Positions 1 to 10,300 of a stretch of 64,000 bases of DNA are shown piece after piece. The DNA lies in the IMG/VR virus record IMGVR_UViG_3300027771_000009, positions 1 to 64,000 of that record. One strand, given 5' to 3'. The position numbers and the translations under genes are program-made. This DNA is from a virus. Under the pieces are notes generated by a model. It made no database searches. It was not told the origin of the DNA and was given only the letters and a program-made list of their open reading frames with translations. Every line of letters starts with the position of its first letter. The first letter of the stretch is position 1.

Positions 1-1
1 A

Positions 2-757
2 ACTATAACTGGTTCATTATTAGTAAGTGGTTCAACTACTCAGATTGGAAACAATACATTGGATGGTAATACTACACTAAGTGGAACAGTTGAAATTAAC
101 GGAGATACTTTAATTACTGGTTCTATTGATATAACAAACGGAGTTAAATCAAACGGAACTGAATATTCATCTTCTTTATTCCAAAGTAGTTCAATATCAG
201 GTTCGGTAATACAATTTACCAAAGGAGATGAAACTACTCAATCCGTAACAATACCAAAAGGATTGGGTTATAGTGGATTGGGTTGGGCAAGATATAATGA
301 TACAACTTATACAACTTCATCTGCGTTTGATATCAACGATGGTGTTGATGTTAAAATTCCTTGCAATTCATCATCATCTATTGAAACCCATATGCACTCA
401 TCCGTTCCATTTTTCAATCCAATTACACAAAGAATACAAACGGAAAATGAAGGAGATGTATATTCTATCACTATTGATTTCAGTATGAGAGCAACTCGAA
501 ACCCATCTGATGGCGATGATATAAGATTATCTATGAATAATACAGTCGGAACTCCATATTCAAGAGCTAGTAGAGATTTACACTTCGCAAAGAAAGATAC
601 CTCATGGCACAAGTTCCATGAAATATTCCAATATTATGCAGATGCAGATTTTGTGGCAAATGGAAACGAATTTAATTTACAACCAAGAGGTGTTGATGTT
701 GAAGTTGCAGATGTAATCATTTTCATCCAAAGAACGCAAAACCATTCCCAACATTAA
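2..757 (+). CDS. Fibre-type structural protein, 5'-truncated
   Basis: The frame is open from the first base, so the gene starts upstream of the window; a TTG at 59 is internal and is not a credible start. The visible 251 residues begin with short SGS/TGS-rich beta repeats (ITGSLLVSGS, SGTVEINGDTLITGS) of the kind found in the giant fibre genes downstream. They end in a compact domain of about 120 residues (from about nt 390) with alternating hydrophobic strands and a His-rich tail (NHSQH). The repeats suggest a trimeric fibre or head/neck decoration; the C-terminal domain may be the receptor-facing or capping knob. No catalytic motif is visible. It lies just before the gp13 gene, where T4 carries fibritin (wac), but there is no sequence evidence that it is fibritin. 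Confidence 0.7.
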   Translation, partial: TITGSLLVSGSTTQIGNNTLDGNTTLSGTVEINGDTLITGSIDITNGVKSNGTEYSSSLFQSSSISGSVIQFTKGDETTQSVTIPKGLGYSGLGWARYNDTTYTTSSAFDINDGVDVKIPCNSSSSIETHMHSSVPFFNPITQRIQTENEGDVYSITIDFSMRATRNPSDGDDIRLSMNNTVGTPYSRASRDLHFAKKDTSWHKFHEIFQYYADADFVANGNEFNLQPRGVDVEVADVIIFIQRTQNHSQH

Positions 758-798
758 AATATAGAGTAATACTATCCTCACATCAATTATTAGAGTAG

Positions 799-842
799 GT
801 TAGTATAATGTAACTAACTGACTATCAGACATCTATGATAGT
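799..842 (+). other. Two adjacent hairpins in the fibre/gp13 intergenic region
   Basis: Two inverted repeats lie back to back: GTTAGT (799-804) with ACTAAC (813-818), and ACTATCA (821-827) with TGATAGT (836-842; perfect 7-bp stem, 8-nt loop). No T-run follows directly, so this is not a standard intrinsic terminator. It may be an RNA processing site or a weak transcription boundary. The remaining 758-949 sequence holds only the promoter-like box at 911. Confidence 0.35.
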
Positions 843-910
843 GAACACGTAAACAAATTAATGAGTTATGTATAGATTCCATATTTAAAAAACCTATTCT
901 TCTTTTTCTT

Positions 911-920
911 TATATTTATA
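911..920 (+). promoter_or_regulatory. Putative phage late promoter box, neck operon
   Basis: TATATTTATA lies 29 nt before the gp13 start and follows a T-rich run. The same box recurs before most structural units in this window (see findings). Function is inferred from position and recurrence. Confidence 0.55.
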
Positions 921-949
921 GATAAGTTAAACAATATAGGAATAGATAA

Positions 950-2095
950 ATGGCAGTAGAATACATATATCCGGGCTCATCATCCTTTTCTGAGGGACAA
1001 ACTCCATTTGGTACATTTGATACTGATGCAATATTTCAAGCCGATGCACCGAAAATAGCTAATTGGTGTGCTAAAAGACTTGGATACCCAATACAAAACG
1101 TTGAATTAGTTGATGAAAGTTTTTATTCATGCTTCGAAGAGGCAACCGCTGAATATGCTGCACAAGTAAATCAATTTAATATCAGAAATAATCTCGATGT
1201 ACTTAAAGGAGTACCAACGGGAACCAATTATTCACAAAAATTAGTAGAAGGTTCGATTTTACCAACATTGATTGGTATTTCGGATGCTTATGGTACTTTA
1301 GCTGGTGTGGGTGGTAATACTGATGTAAAAAGTGGTTCTATTGATGTAGTAGCTGGACAACAAACTTATGATTTAGATGTATTCGCTAGTTCATCTGAAG
1401 GTGGTAATCGTATTGATGTAGTAAAGGTGTTCTTTGAAGCACCACCAGCATCAGCGAGATTCTTTGACCCATATGCCGGAAGTGGCCAGGGTACTATGCA
1501 GATGATGGATGAATTTGGATTTGGTGGAATGTCACCAGCATCACAATTTGTTATGATGCCTGTATATCAGGATATGTTACGAATGCAAGCAATTGAATTT
1601 AATGACCAAATAAGAAAATCAGCACACTCATTTAATATCACAAATAATAAATTACAAATATTTCCAATACCAGCAAACGATGAGAAAATGTGGTTTGAAT
1701 ACTTTGTAAGAAAAGAATTTATAGAAAATTCAACAAACGTACAATCGGATGTAGTATCTGATTATTCAAATATTGGATATAATTTTATTCCTTACTCATT
1801 TATAAATGATGTAGGTAAGCAATGGATTAGAAAATATACACTTGCACTTACTAAGGAATTATTAGGAGCAATTAGAGAAAAATATAGTTCGGTTCCAATT
1901 CCAGGTTCTGAAATTTCATTAGATGGAGCAGCGCTAAGAGCAGAAGCTTCAACTGAGAAAGATGCGTTGGTAGAACAACTTAGAGAAAACTTGGATGAGT
2001 TAAGTAGAAAAAATCAATTTGAAATTAGGAACAATGAATCTAACTTTCAACAAGAGATGTTGAGAAAAGTTCCATTAGCAATATACGTAGGATAA
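950..2095 (+). CDS. 13: Neck protein, T4 gp13-like
   Basis: In T4, gp13 with gp14 forms the neck collar that closes the filled head and gives the docking site for the tail. Both ends of this 381-residue protein resemble T4 gp13 as I remember it. The N-terminus has KRLGYPIQNVELVDESFYSC (about residues 41-61; T4 has a similar RRLG-P-INVELT segment). The C-terminus has W(I/V)RK-TLALTKEL, then PG-EISLDGAALR-EA, and a terminal (I/L)-VG. The middle is Gly/Met/Pro-rich and about 70 residues longer than in T4 (309 aa). It starts with ATG 29 nt after a late-type box and ends 4 nt before the gp14 gene. The 13-14-15 order matches T4. Confidence 0.85.
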   Translation: MAVEYIYPGSSSFSEGQTPFGTFDTDAIFQADAPKIANWCAKRLGYPIQNVELVDESFYSCFEEATAEYAAQVNQFNIRNNLDVLKGVPTGTNYSQKLVEGSILPTLIGISDAYGTLAGVGGNTDVKSGSIDVVAGQQTYDLDVFASSSEGGNRIDVVKVFFEAPPASARFFDPYAGSGQGTMQMMDEFGFGGMSPASQFVMMPVYQDMLRMQAIEFNDQIRKSAHSFNITNNKLQIFPIPANDEKMWFEYFVRKEFIENSTNVQSDVVSDYSNIGYNFIPYSFINDVGKQWIRKYTLALTKELLGAIREKYSSVPIPGSEISLDGAALRAEASTEKDALVEQLRENLDELSRKNQFEIRNNESNFQQEMLRKVPLAIYVG

Positions 2096-2099
2096 GAAT

Positions 2100-2555
2100 A
2101 TGCCAAGATTTGCGTTAGATAGAGATATAAGATTCTTTGAAGGAATCTCAAAGGAATTAGTGGATGCGGTTATAGAAACAACTGTAATCCTATTTAAACT
2201 TGCCATTGAGGATTTATCAACAAATCTATATGGGGAATCCCTAAATAAAACATATTATCAGGGTACACAATGTTCTGCTGTAATTGATAGGGATGATACT
2301 ACTACTTCTTATGAAGGATTCGGACCTGATTCGGGTCAAAGTGTAGAATTTAGATTTAATCGTATTACATTGAAGGATAAGGGATTCTACCCAGAAATAG
2401 GGGATATCATTTCCCACAATGATGCATACTTTGAAATTGATAACGTAAAAGAGGACCAATTAATTGGAGGGCAGAGTGGTGAGAAATTCTCAATATTATG
2501 TTCAGCATTTATGACACGAAAAAGTTCAATTCAAACTGAAATGAGAGTTATCTAA
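2100..2555 (+). CDS. 14: Neck protein, T4 gp14-like (short)
   Basis: This 151-residue protein sits between gp13 and gp15 homologues. Its central part, LYGESLNKTY through GDIISHNDAYFEIDNV (about residues 42-118), resembles the gp14 core, including the GDLI-F-ND-LFEI strand pair that T4 gp14 also carries. T4 gp14 is 256 aa, so the protein is shortened at both ends. The expected role is to join gp13 in the head-tail connector. The stop overlaps the next start as TAATG, which suggests translational coupling. Assignment rests on position plus one recognisable segment. Confidence 0.7.
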   Translation: MPRFALDRDIRFFEGISKELVDAVIETTVILFKLAIEDLSTNLYGESLNKTYYQGTQCSAVIDRDDTTTSYEGFGPDSGQSVEFRFNRITLKDKGFYPEIGDIISHNDAYFEIDNVKEDQLIGGQSGEKFSILCSAFMTRKSSIQTEMRVI

Positions 2556-3619
2556 TGAATAAACGAGAAACAAATAGAGCAAATCAAATGAGTATTAGTA
2601 AGGAGTTCACTAAAGGTGTGAAACTTATTGATATTGATACGACTATTGCTGAATATATGGTAGACTCCATTATTCCAAATGTAGAAGAAAATGGTAATCA
2701 AGTTAAGGTACCTCTTTTATATGGAAACGCTGAACGATGGAATAATGCAAGAACAAAAGGATATCTAAGAGATAGTAGGGGTAAGATTCAATTACCTTTA
2801 GTAATGTTTAAAAGAAATTCTATCGATAGACAAGATGGAATGGCGCAGTTTAAAGATGTAAACACATTACCAGCTTACAAAAAGTATTCGCAGAAAAACA
2901 AATATGAAAGATTCAGTTTACAAGTAGGTGCATCTAAGGCATTGGAGCAATATGAAATATCGGTACCCGATTATGTTACTGTTACCTATGAGGTGATGGT
3001 ATGGACATCATTCACCGAACATATGAACGCTATTATTGAACAATTTCAATATGCAACCGATAGATATTGGGGAACTGATAGTGGATATAAATTTAGAACA
3101 CGTATTGATTCATTTGATAATCAACAAGAAGTAGGTGAAGGTTCTGAGAGAGTAATTAGAACATCATTTACAATGGTGACTAACGCTTACTTATTACCTG
3201 AAACATTTGATGATAAGCCAACTGTTAAAAAATCATTCACTCCAAAGAAAGTAGTATGGGGTGTTGAAACTGATTTAACTGGTACATCATTTTCAAATCC
3301 TAATATTTACAACGAATATCAATCAGTAATTGATTTTGTTGCAACTAGAAGCTCACAAAGTGGGGGTTTTGTTGATTATAGAACTATTACTCTAAGTAAT
3401 GTAAGATTACCAATATTACCAGGTGAGTTAATTGGTTCGTTTGATACATTGAATTGGTTTAGAGTATATATAAACTCAGAATTCAAACCATCGACAACTT
3501 ACACATATTCGTTTAATGGTACAACCAACGAAATAGTATTTATATTCAATGCAACTTTAGGTTTTGAATTGGATGCTAATGATGAAGTTGATGTTGTTGG
3601 TAAATACGAACAACTATGA
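2555..3619 (+). CDS. 15: Proximal tail sheath stabiliser, T4 gp15-like
   Basis: T4 gp15 caps the top of the finished tail tube and sheath and joins the tail to the neck. Three segments here correspond to T4 gp15: NQVKVPLLYGNAERW (T4 has FIRVPITYASKEHF), VTYEVMVWTSFTEHMNAIIE (T4 has MIYELSIFTRYEDDMFQIVE), and a strand ending FTMVTNAYLLPE (T4 has TFEVNGWMYPP). At 354 aa it is longer than T4 gp15 (272 aa). The extra C-terminal 130 residues (after about residue 220) form an additional predicted beta domain (ITLSNVRLPILPGE, then TYTYSFNGTTNEIVF). The start shares one base with the gp14 stop, and the end overlaps the next gene by ATGA. Confidence 0.85.
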   Translation: MNKRETNRANQMSISKEFTKGVKLIDIDTTIAEYMVDSIIPNVEENGNQVKVPLLYGNAERWNNARTKGYLRDSRGKIQLPLVMFKRNSIDRQDGMAQFKDVNTLPAYKKYSQKNKYERFSLQVGASKALEQYEISVPDYVTVTYEVMVWTSFTEHMNAIIEQFQYATDRYWGTDSGYKFRTRIDSFDNQQEVGEGSERVIRTSFTMVTNAYLLPETFDDKPTVKKSFTPKKVVWGVETDLTGTSFSNPNIYNEYQSVIDFVATRSSQSGGFVDYRTITLSNVRLPILPGELIGSFDTLNWFRVYINSEFKPSTTYTYSFNGTTNEIVFIFNATLGFELDANDEVDVVGKYEQL

Positions 3620-3990
3620 ACATAAAGACTCTTAAAAACATAATGAAAGAGGTTAATCAACCTAAAGAGTTTACATTAACACCTGTAAATCTAACACATG
3701 AATTGTATTGGATTTGGAAGGTTACTAATTGTAGATTAAAAACTTTAGATAGTAGATTGGAATCTCTTAGGAAGCCTGATAGTAGATTTGATATATTTGT
3801 ATGGGGTGGATTCATATCACATAACGATTTCAAATTTGAACAAGTTGGAAATGATTTTCATATAAAATTTATAAGAACAAACTTTCCATCAACTATTTTA
3901 AATCCAAATGACCCTAATTATGGTCAACCTTGGGGTTTTGAAGATAGTGATTCGGTGAAAATTGAAGGTGATTTAGAAAATGTAATATAA
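3616..3990 (+). CDS. Unknown protein in neck operon
   Basis: A 124-residue protein that I do not recognise. The first 65 residues look helical and basic (LKTLDSRLESLRKPDSRF). The rest is beta-rich with aromatic residues (DIFVWGGF, FHIKFIRTNFP). It has no signal peptide, membrane segment or known motif. The ATGA overlap with the gp15 gene and the TAATG overlap with the next gene place it firmly in the neck-to-fibre operon. A small virion or tail-completion role is plausible but is inference only. Confidence 0.75.
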   Translation: MNIKTLKNIMKEVNQPKEFTLTPVNLTHELYWIWKVTNCRLKTLDSRLESLRKPDSRFDIFVWGGFISHNDFKFEQVGNDFHIKFIRTNFPSTILNPNDPNYGQPWGFEDSDSVKIEGDLENVI

Positions 3991-4376
3991 TGGCTAGAAA
4001 AAAACCAAATATTGATTTAGGTAATATTACCAAACGTAGAGATAGGGAATCCTTTAAAAACTTTGTATTAGAAGTTATAGAGGATACTTTTTTATATGAG
4101 GCAGCACCTACTACAATACCATTAGATGGTGATACTCAAACATTATTTACATTAGTGTTGGATGGGTATAGATTTGTTTACGAAGAATTAGTCGTTTCAG
4201 ATTCTAAAGATTACTTAGATGTATATTTATATGGAGTGAAGCAAATAGATAATTACGATGTAACATTTGATGCTACATCAATAACAATTACTTTTACTGA
4301 GAGTATAACGAGAGTTCCTACTGATGTGGTACGAACTGATTTTGAAATCAAAGGTAAAATTACAGAAATAGTATAA
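3990..4376 (+). CDS. Unknown small beta-rich protein
   Basis: A 128-residue protein. A basic N-terminus (MARKKPNIDLGNITKRRDRE) is followed by a short helix and then a strand-rich domain in which hydrophobic and polar residues alternate (LFTLVLDGYRFVYEELVVSD, DVYLYGVKQID, SITITFTESI). The pattern suggests a compact beta-sandwich such as a fibre attachment or adaptor domain. It overlaps both neighbours as TAATG and directly precedes the 5098-aa fibre gene, so it may connect that protein to the particle. That function is inference; no family is recognised. Confidence 0.75.
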   Translation: MARKKPNIDLGNITKRRDRESFKNFVLEVIEDTFLYEAAPTTIPLDGDTQTLFTLVLDGYRFVYEELVVSDSKDYLDVYLYGVKQIDNYDVTFDATSITITFTESITRVPTDVVRTDFEIKGKITEIV

Positions 4377-7300
4377 TGGCTAGATTAATACCACAGAAGC
4401 AGATTGAAGAGATTAGTATTTTTAAGGATAATGTATCCGCAAATAAATCTGTCTTTATATCTGGCTCACTTATAGTATCCCAATCAATAAACATTGGTAG
4501 TGAATTAACAACACCACAAAGTATAACTGGTTCAGTAGAAATTACTGGTTCATTGGAAATTGATGGTAATTTAATATTCGCAAATTCTGAAAACAGATTA
4601 GATGCAACCGCATCGTTTGCTGATGAATCGGTAGATACTCAACGATTTGGTGGAATATTAGCAAAAGACTTTGGTGAGAGTGATGCTACCTTATATGTAT
4701 CATCTACTAATGGTAGTGATGATAACGATGGTAGAACTCCCCAATTCTCATTAAGAACGATTAAGAAGGCAGCTAAGATTGCAACTGATGGGGATGATGG
4801 TAGATATGGGTTACCAACTGGTTCTTTATTTAGTGGATTTGCTATTAAAATTGATACGGGTACTTACTTAGAAGAAAACCCAATTGAACTTCCAAAAAAC
4901 ACAACTGTTTGGGGAAGTGGTTTAAGGGTAACTAAAGTTCTTGCTAAAAACGAAAACGAAGATTTATTTTGGGTAAATAGTGGTAACTACTTATCTGAAA
5001 TGACTTTTGGAAATTTAAGAGTATTCCCATCAGTTGATGTATCCGAAAAGGGATTCGCTGTTGCATTTGCTCCTAACGCATTTATTACAACATCACCATA
5101 CGTTCAGAATTGTTCTATGATTTCAAATCAAGAGAATTCATTCTTAGAAAAGTATGAAGATATTCCTGCTGGGGGTGGTGGTTTAAATGTAGATGGAAAT
5201 AAGATACACCCAGATTCACCATTAGCATCTATGGTATTAGATGCATACACTCAGATTGCACCCAATGGTGTAGGTTGTCAAGTTGTTGGTAGGGGGTTCA
5301 TTCAATTAGTATCCTTCTTCACAAACTTCTCAGCATACTCAGTAAAGGTTATAGATGGTGGACAAGCAGTACTTCTTAACTCAAACACATCGTTTGGTGA
5401 TTTTGGTATGTATGCTAGTGGTTCTCGATTTATTACTGGTAGTGGTGGAAATGGAGATGCATTTTTTAATGTACAAAATAACTATTCAATTATTGTTGAT
5501 ACCATTAAAAATGGATTAACTGCAATACCTGATTTAGTTCCGAATACAGATAAGGGAAAACGATTAACTGACCTAACTGAGGTACCTCAGTATTTTGTAT
5601 CAGAGGATTCAACTACGGATGTAGCTGATAGAGTTAAATCAGATTTTAGAATAGTAAGTTCTATTGTAGAAGATGGTATCACAAATGTACCTAAGTTACT
5701 TGCTAAAAGTGGTAAAGGTGGGTATGGTCCTGAATCATTATATAATGTAGGTGGTAATATACAATATGTAAATGAAGCTACGGCTTCTAATACTGATGTA
5801 CAATTAATGGATACTAACTTTGATATTATAATAGATATCATTGAAAGAGGTAACAATGCTACATCATCATACGTACAAGCAAATAATGTATCATCATCCA
5901 TAAAGGTAGGTGGTATAACTGAATACACAACTTTTGCTGTATCCAACGATACGAGTAAATCTATTGTAGATAAATTTGATACTGTAATTAGTATTATCCA
6001 AAACGGATTAACTGCATCACCTATTGTTAGTAGTAGTACTATGGCTGGTTATAAGTTTACTGATACTACAATATATGAAACTGATGTAACTTCATCATTG
6101 GAAACTATCCAAACAGTAAGTTCATCCTTTTCACTTGTATATGATATTTTAGCAAATGGAACTGGTTCATTACCAACTACTGTTTTAAGTAGTTCGGTTG
6201 AAAATCCATCGGTTGATGTTCAGAATGCATATACATTATTAATAGAAAATATACCATTCATACAAGATGAAACTATTGCATATTTAAGTTCTTCTTGGAG
6301 TGAACATCCATACAATCAAGAAACGTGTAAAAGAGATGTAGGTTTCATAATCTCATCATCAGCACATGATTTATTATTTGGTGGAAATGAAGAATCAATT
6401 CGTAGTGGAGTATTCTATTACCAATTCCCTTCAAACGCAACAACAACCGAAAAAGACCCAACATTAACTGGTGTAAAGTATGCTAGTGAGTTGGCAATCA
6501 ATATATTAGATGGTAAGGTGTTTTCAGAGGCTTCTAGTGAGTTGGATAATGCATATGATGTAATCTATCAAAACAAAGATTTCGTTAGAGGGGAAGCAAT
6601 TGCATACATTTCTTCTTCTTGGAGTGAATTTGAATATAGTGATACTAAATGTAAAAGAGATATTGGATATATCTTAGATGCCGTAGCAACTGATATACAT
6701 TATGGTGGTAACGAACGAAGTGTAATAGCTGGTGAGTTTTACTATCAATATCCATCATTAGCAATTGTTGATAATAGAACTACGGGTCAATTACAACAAA
6801 CGTTAGATGCAGTTAAATATGCAAAACGTATTACTCAAAAGTTGGCTAATAATGAAACATTCATATTACCTTCAGCATCAGTACTTGCTGCAGTTAATTT
6901 GATAAAAGAAAATCGTTCATTAATCCAAAATGAAACAACTACATATATCGATACTCAATACCCTAACTTCTCATATGATAGAGTTAAGTGTAGACGAGAT
7001 GTTGGATATATTGTTGATAATGTGATAACTGATTTATTATATGGTGGTAACGAACGAAGTGAGTTAGCTGGATTGTACTACTTTAAATTTCCATCAATTG
7101 CTAATACAACTCAATTAGAGGAAACATTAGAAGCAATTAGATATACTAAGGAATTTACTAAAGCAATAGCGAAATCTATTGTATTAGAAACTCCACAGGT
7201 AATTCTAAACGATGCTGGTAATATTAGAGTAACTTCATTTGAACCAACAACTGGTTCAATATCTGCAACCGATACTGAGGTACAAATTGTTTCTCAATCA

Positions 7301-10300
7301 TTTGGCATAATTGAAGATATCATTAGATATGGTACGGATTCGGTACTAAGTTCAATCGCTGGTAATTCAGAGGATTATATTTGGAATTTAGAAAACCCAT
7401 TAAATGTTAGTGGTATAGCTCAAATTACATCCGATAATGTAGCAACAGAAGTTACTGAAAATTTAGTAACATCTAATTTCGATACTGTAATAAAAATTAT
7501 TGAAAGTGGTAGTTCAATTGAAACTGAACAAACCATTGGAACTGATTCTAAGGGTAATCCAATATCAACTGTTGGTATTCCTAAAAGTTCATATGGTGAT
7601 AACTTAGTAACAACTACAATTGGTACTACAATTCCATCTGATATAACTTTAGTAAAGAATACTGAAGCTGGTATTAAGTTTGGAAGTGGTGTACAAATAT
7701 CATCATCCATATCAGTAGATTCAACAACTATAAATAAAGTATCATCATCATTCTCAACAGTATCCAATATCATACAATATGGTGTTAGTGGTAGTTTAAA
7801 TATAATCGGTTCATCCGATGCATCTACTTACTTTGAGGTGGTAACATTATATGATGATAGTTTTAGTATAGCTAAAACACAAATACAAAAGTTTGATGAT
7901 GTTGATGGTAAAATATTAGGTGAGGATACTGGTTCATTTGATGATAGTGTAAAAGACCCTACCCTTACATTAAAGAGGGGGGATTTATATACATTCTCAA
8001 TAAATTCATTAAGTAATGTAAATGCAATACTAAGTGAAACACAACCATTTATTATAGCAACTAATAGAAGTACTGATACAAAATACAGATATAATGATGG
8101 AATTACTAATAATGGTTCTACATTCGGAACAATTACATTTATAGTTCCATTTGATGCACCTGATAGATTATTCTATGTAAACGGAAATAATGTAAATGCT
8201 AGTGGTATAATTAATATTGTGGATGAGTTGCCATTATCGGATACTCAAAAATATGTTGAAATACCATCTATTGGATTAGTTGAGGTTGTGACAAACAACT
8301 CCGATGCAATTAAGATATCTAATATAGAGCAATATACATTAACATATACGGCTTCTTTAAACGAATCAAATGAAATCAGTTCATCATTCGCAACTTCAAT
8401 TGATATATTAAAAAACGGAGTAGGTGTATTTACTCCTACAACAGCAACATACAATCCTGCTGATGGGGAATTTGTAATGACTATTTCTCAACATGGTTTA
8501 TATGTTGGTGATAGAATTTACTTAGAATCTGAATCATTTGTATTCACTTGTGATATGGACGGTAATAGAACTGAACATAAATTACCTTCAGTTGGTCAAC
8601 CTGCTTATGCTGGACAATTAACAATAAACTCAATAACTGATAATACCATAAGTGTAAACGTTGGTAAATCAGGCCCTAATATAAACTTTAATCCAACCAA
8701 TGCATCTTATGACCCAGCAACTGGTGAATTTAGTGCAACTGTTGGTAAACATAGTTTAAGTGTAGGAGAAGGCATTGTACTTTCTAATGAATCATTTGCT
8801 TTCACTTGTGATATGGATAATGACCAATCGGTTAAATCATATCCAAGAGTTGGTATTGACCCATTCGCAGTACGTTCTATTCCAATCACATCAGTAACCG
8901 ATACTACATTAACATTTAATGTTGGTGCATCTGGTCCAAATAAATACTTTACTCCAACCGATGTTAATTACAATGCATCAAATGGAGATATGTTAGTGAC
9001 TGTTGGTCAACATGGTTTAGGAATAGGTAGAAGTGTAGTATTAGAAAATGAATCTTTTGCTTTCACTTGTGACCAAGATGGTGATTCTACAACTCATTCT
9101 TATCCGAGATTAGGTTCTGACCCATATGCTGGAAAATCAATTGTAATAACTTCGGTTGGAACTACATCACACACACCAACAAAGGCTCCATATAATGCAT
9201 CAACTGGTTTAGTTACTTTAACAATAGCTGGTCATACGTTTAGTAATGGAGATTATATTAAAGTTGAAGATGGTGGATTAACTTATAGTTGTGTATTAGA
9301 TGGTAATACTGTAACTAAATCATACCCACGAGCTGGATATGATTACCCAAGCGGAAGATGGATTCAAATTTCAAATGTAACAACTGATACGTTTGATATT
9401 AATATAGGTTCATCATCGTACACTGGAGCACATACATTTGTATCTGCAACTACTGGTGGAATAAAAAGACAAACTGGTACATTTACAATTAATGTTGGAA
9501 ATGCTGGAACTGCTCAAAATTCTTTACATACTTTTGTATCGGCATCAGCTAACGCTGTGAAGCATGAACCACAATCACCACATACTTTTGTATCGGCATC
9601 AAATTCAGCAATACAACATTTACCTCAATCCAATCATACGTTTGTAAGAACAACTACAAATTCGGTAAGTAAATTACCAATAGTAGTAGAAAATACATCT
9701 GAATTGGTTAAGGTTACTAATACAACTCAATATACATCATCAGTATCACCTCAATTAAGTGAAATAACTTATGTAAGTTCATCATTCGCTGTGGTAATTG
9801 ATGTATTGGAAAATGGTATTGGTTATACACCAACTACCGCAACATACAATCCTGCTGATGGTGAATTCGTAATGACTATCCCAAATCACAATTATAGTGT
9901 TTCTGATAGTATTTACCTAAGACCGGAATCATTCACATTTACTTGTGATATGGATAATAACAAAACTGAACACAATTTACCATCAATTGGTCAAATTGCC
10001 TATACTGATAAGTTAATTATAACATCTGTAACCAATAATACTATAAGTGTTAACGTTGGTATATCGGGACCAAACGTAGAATTCACTCCAACAACCGCAT
10101 CGTATGACCCATCAACTGGTGATTTCGTAATGACTGTTACAAGTCATAGTTTAAGTGTTGGTGAAGGAATAATAATGGATGCAGAATCATTCGCATTTAC
10201 TTGTGATATGGATAATGACCAATCAGTTAAATCTTACCCTCGATTGGGTATAGACCCATACGCTGGTCGTTCAATGAAGATTACTTCAATAACCGATACA

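Noticed and set aside
59-757. Start of the first gene at TTG 59
   Set aside because: The frame is open to the window edge and the residues before it (ITGSLLVSGS) continue the same repeat, so the gene begins outside the window.
911-920. TATATTTATA read as a T4 late promoter on the minus strand (TATAAATA)
   Set aside because: No minus-strand genes exist in the window and the boxes sit at short, consistent distances before plus-strand starts, so the plus-strand reading was preferred. This was not tested.
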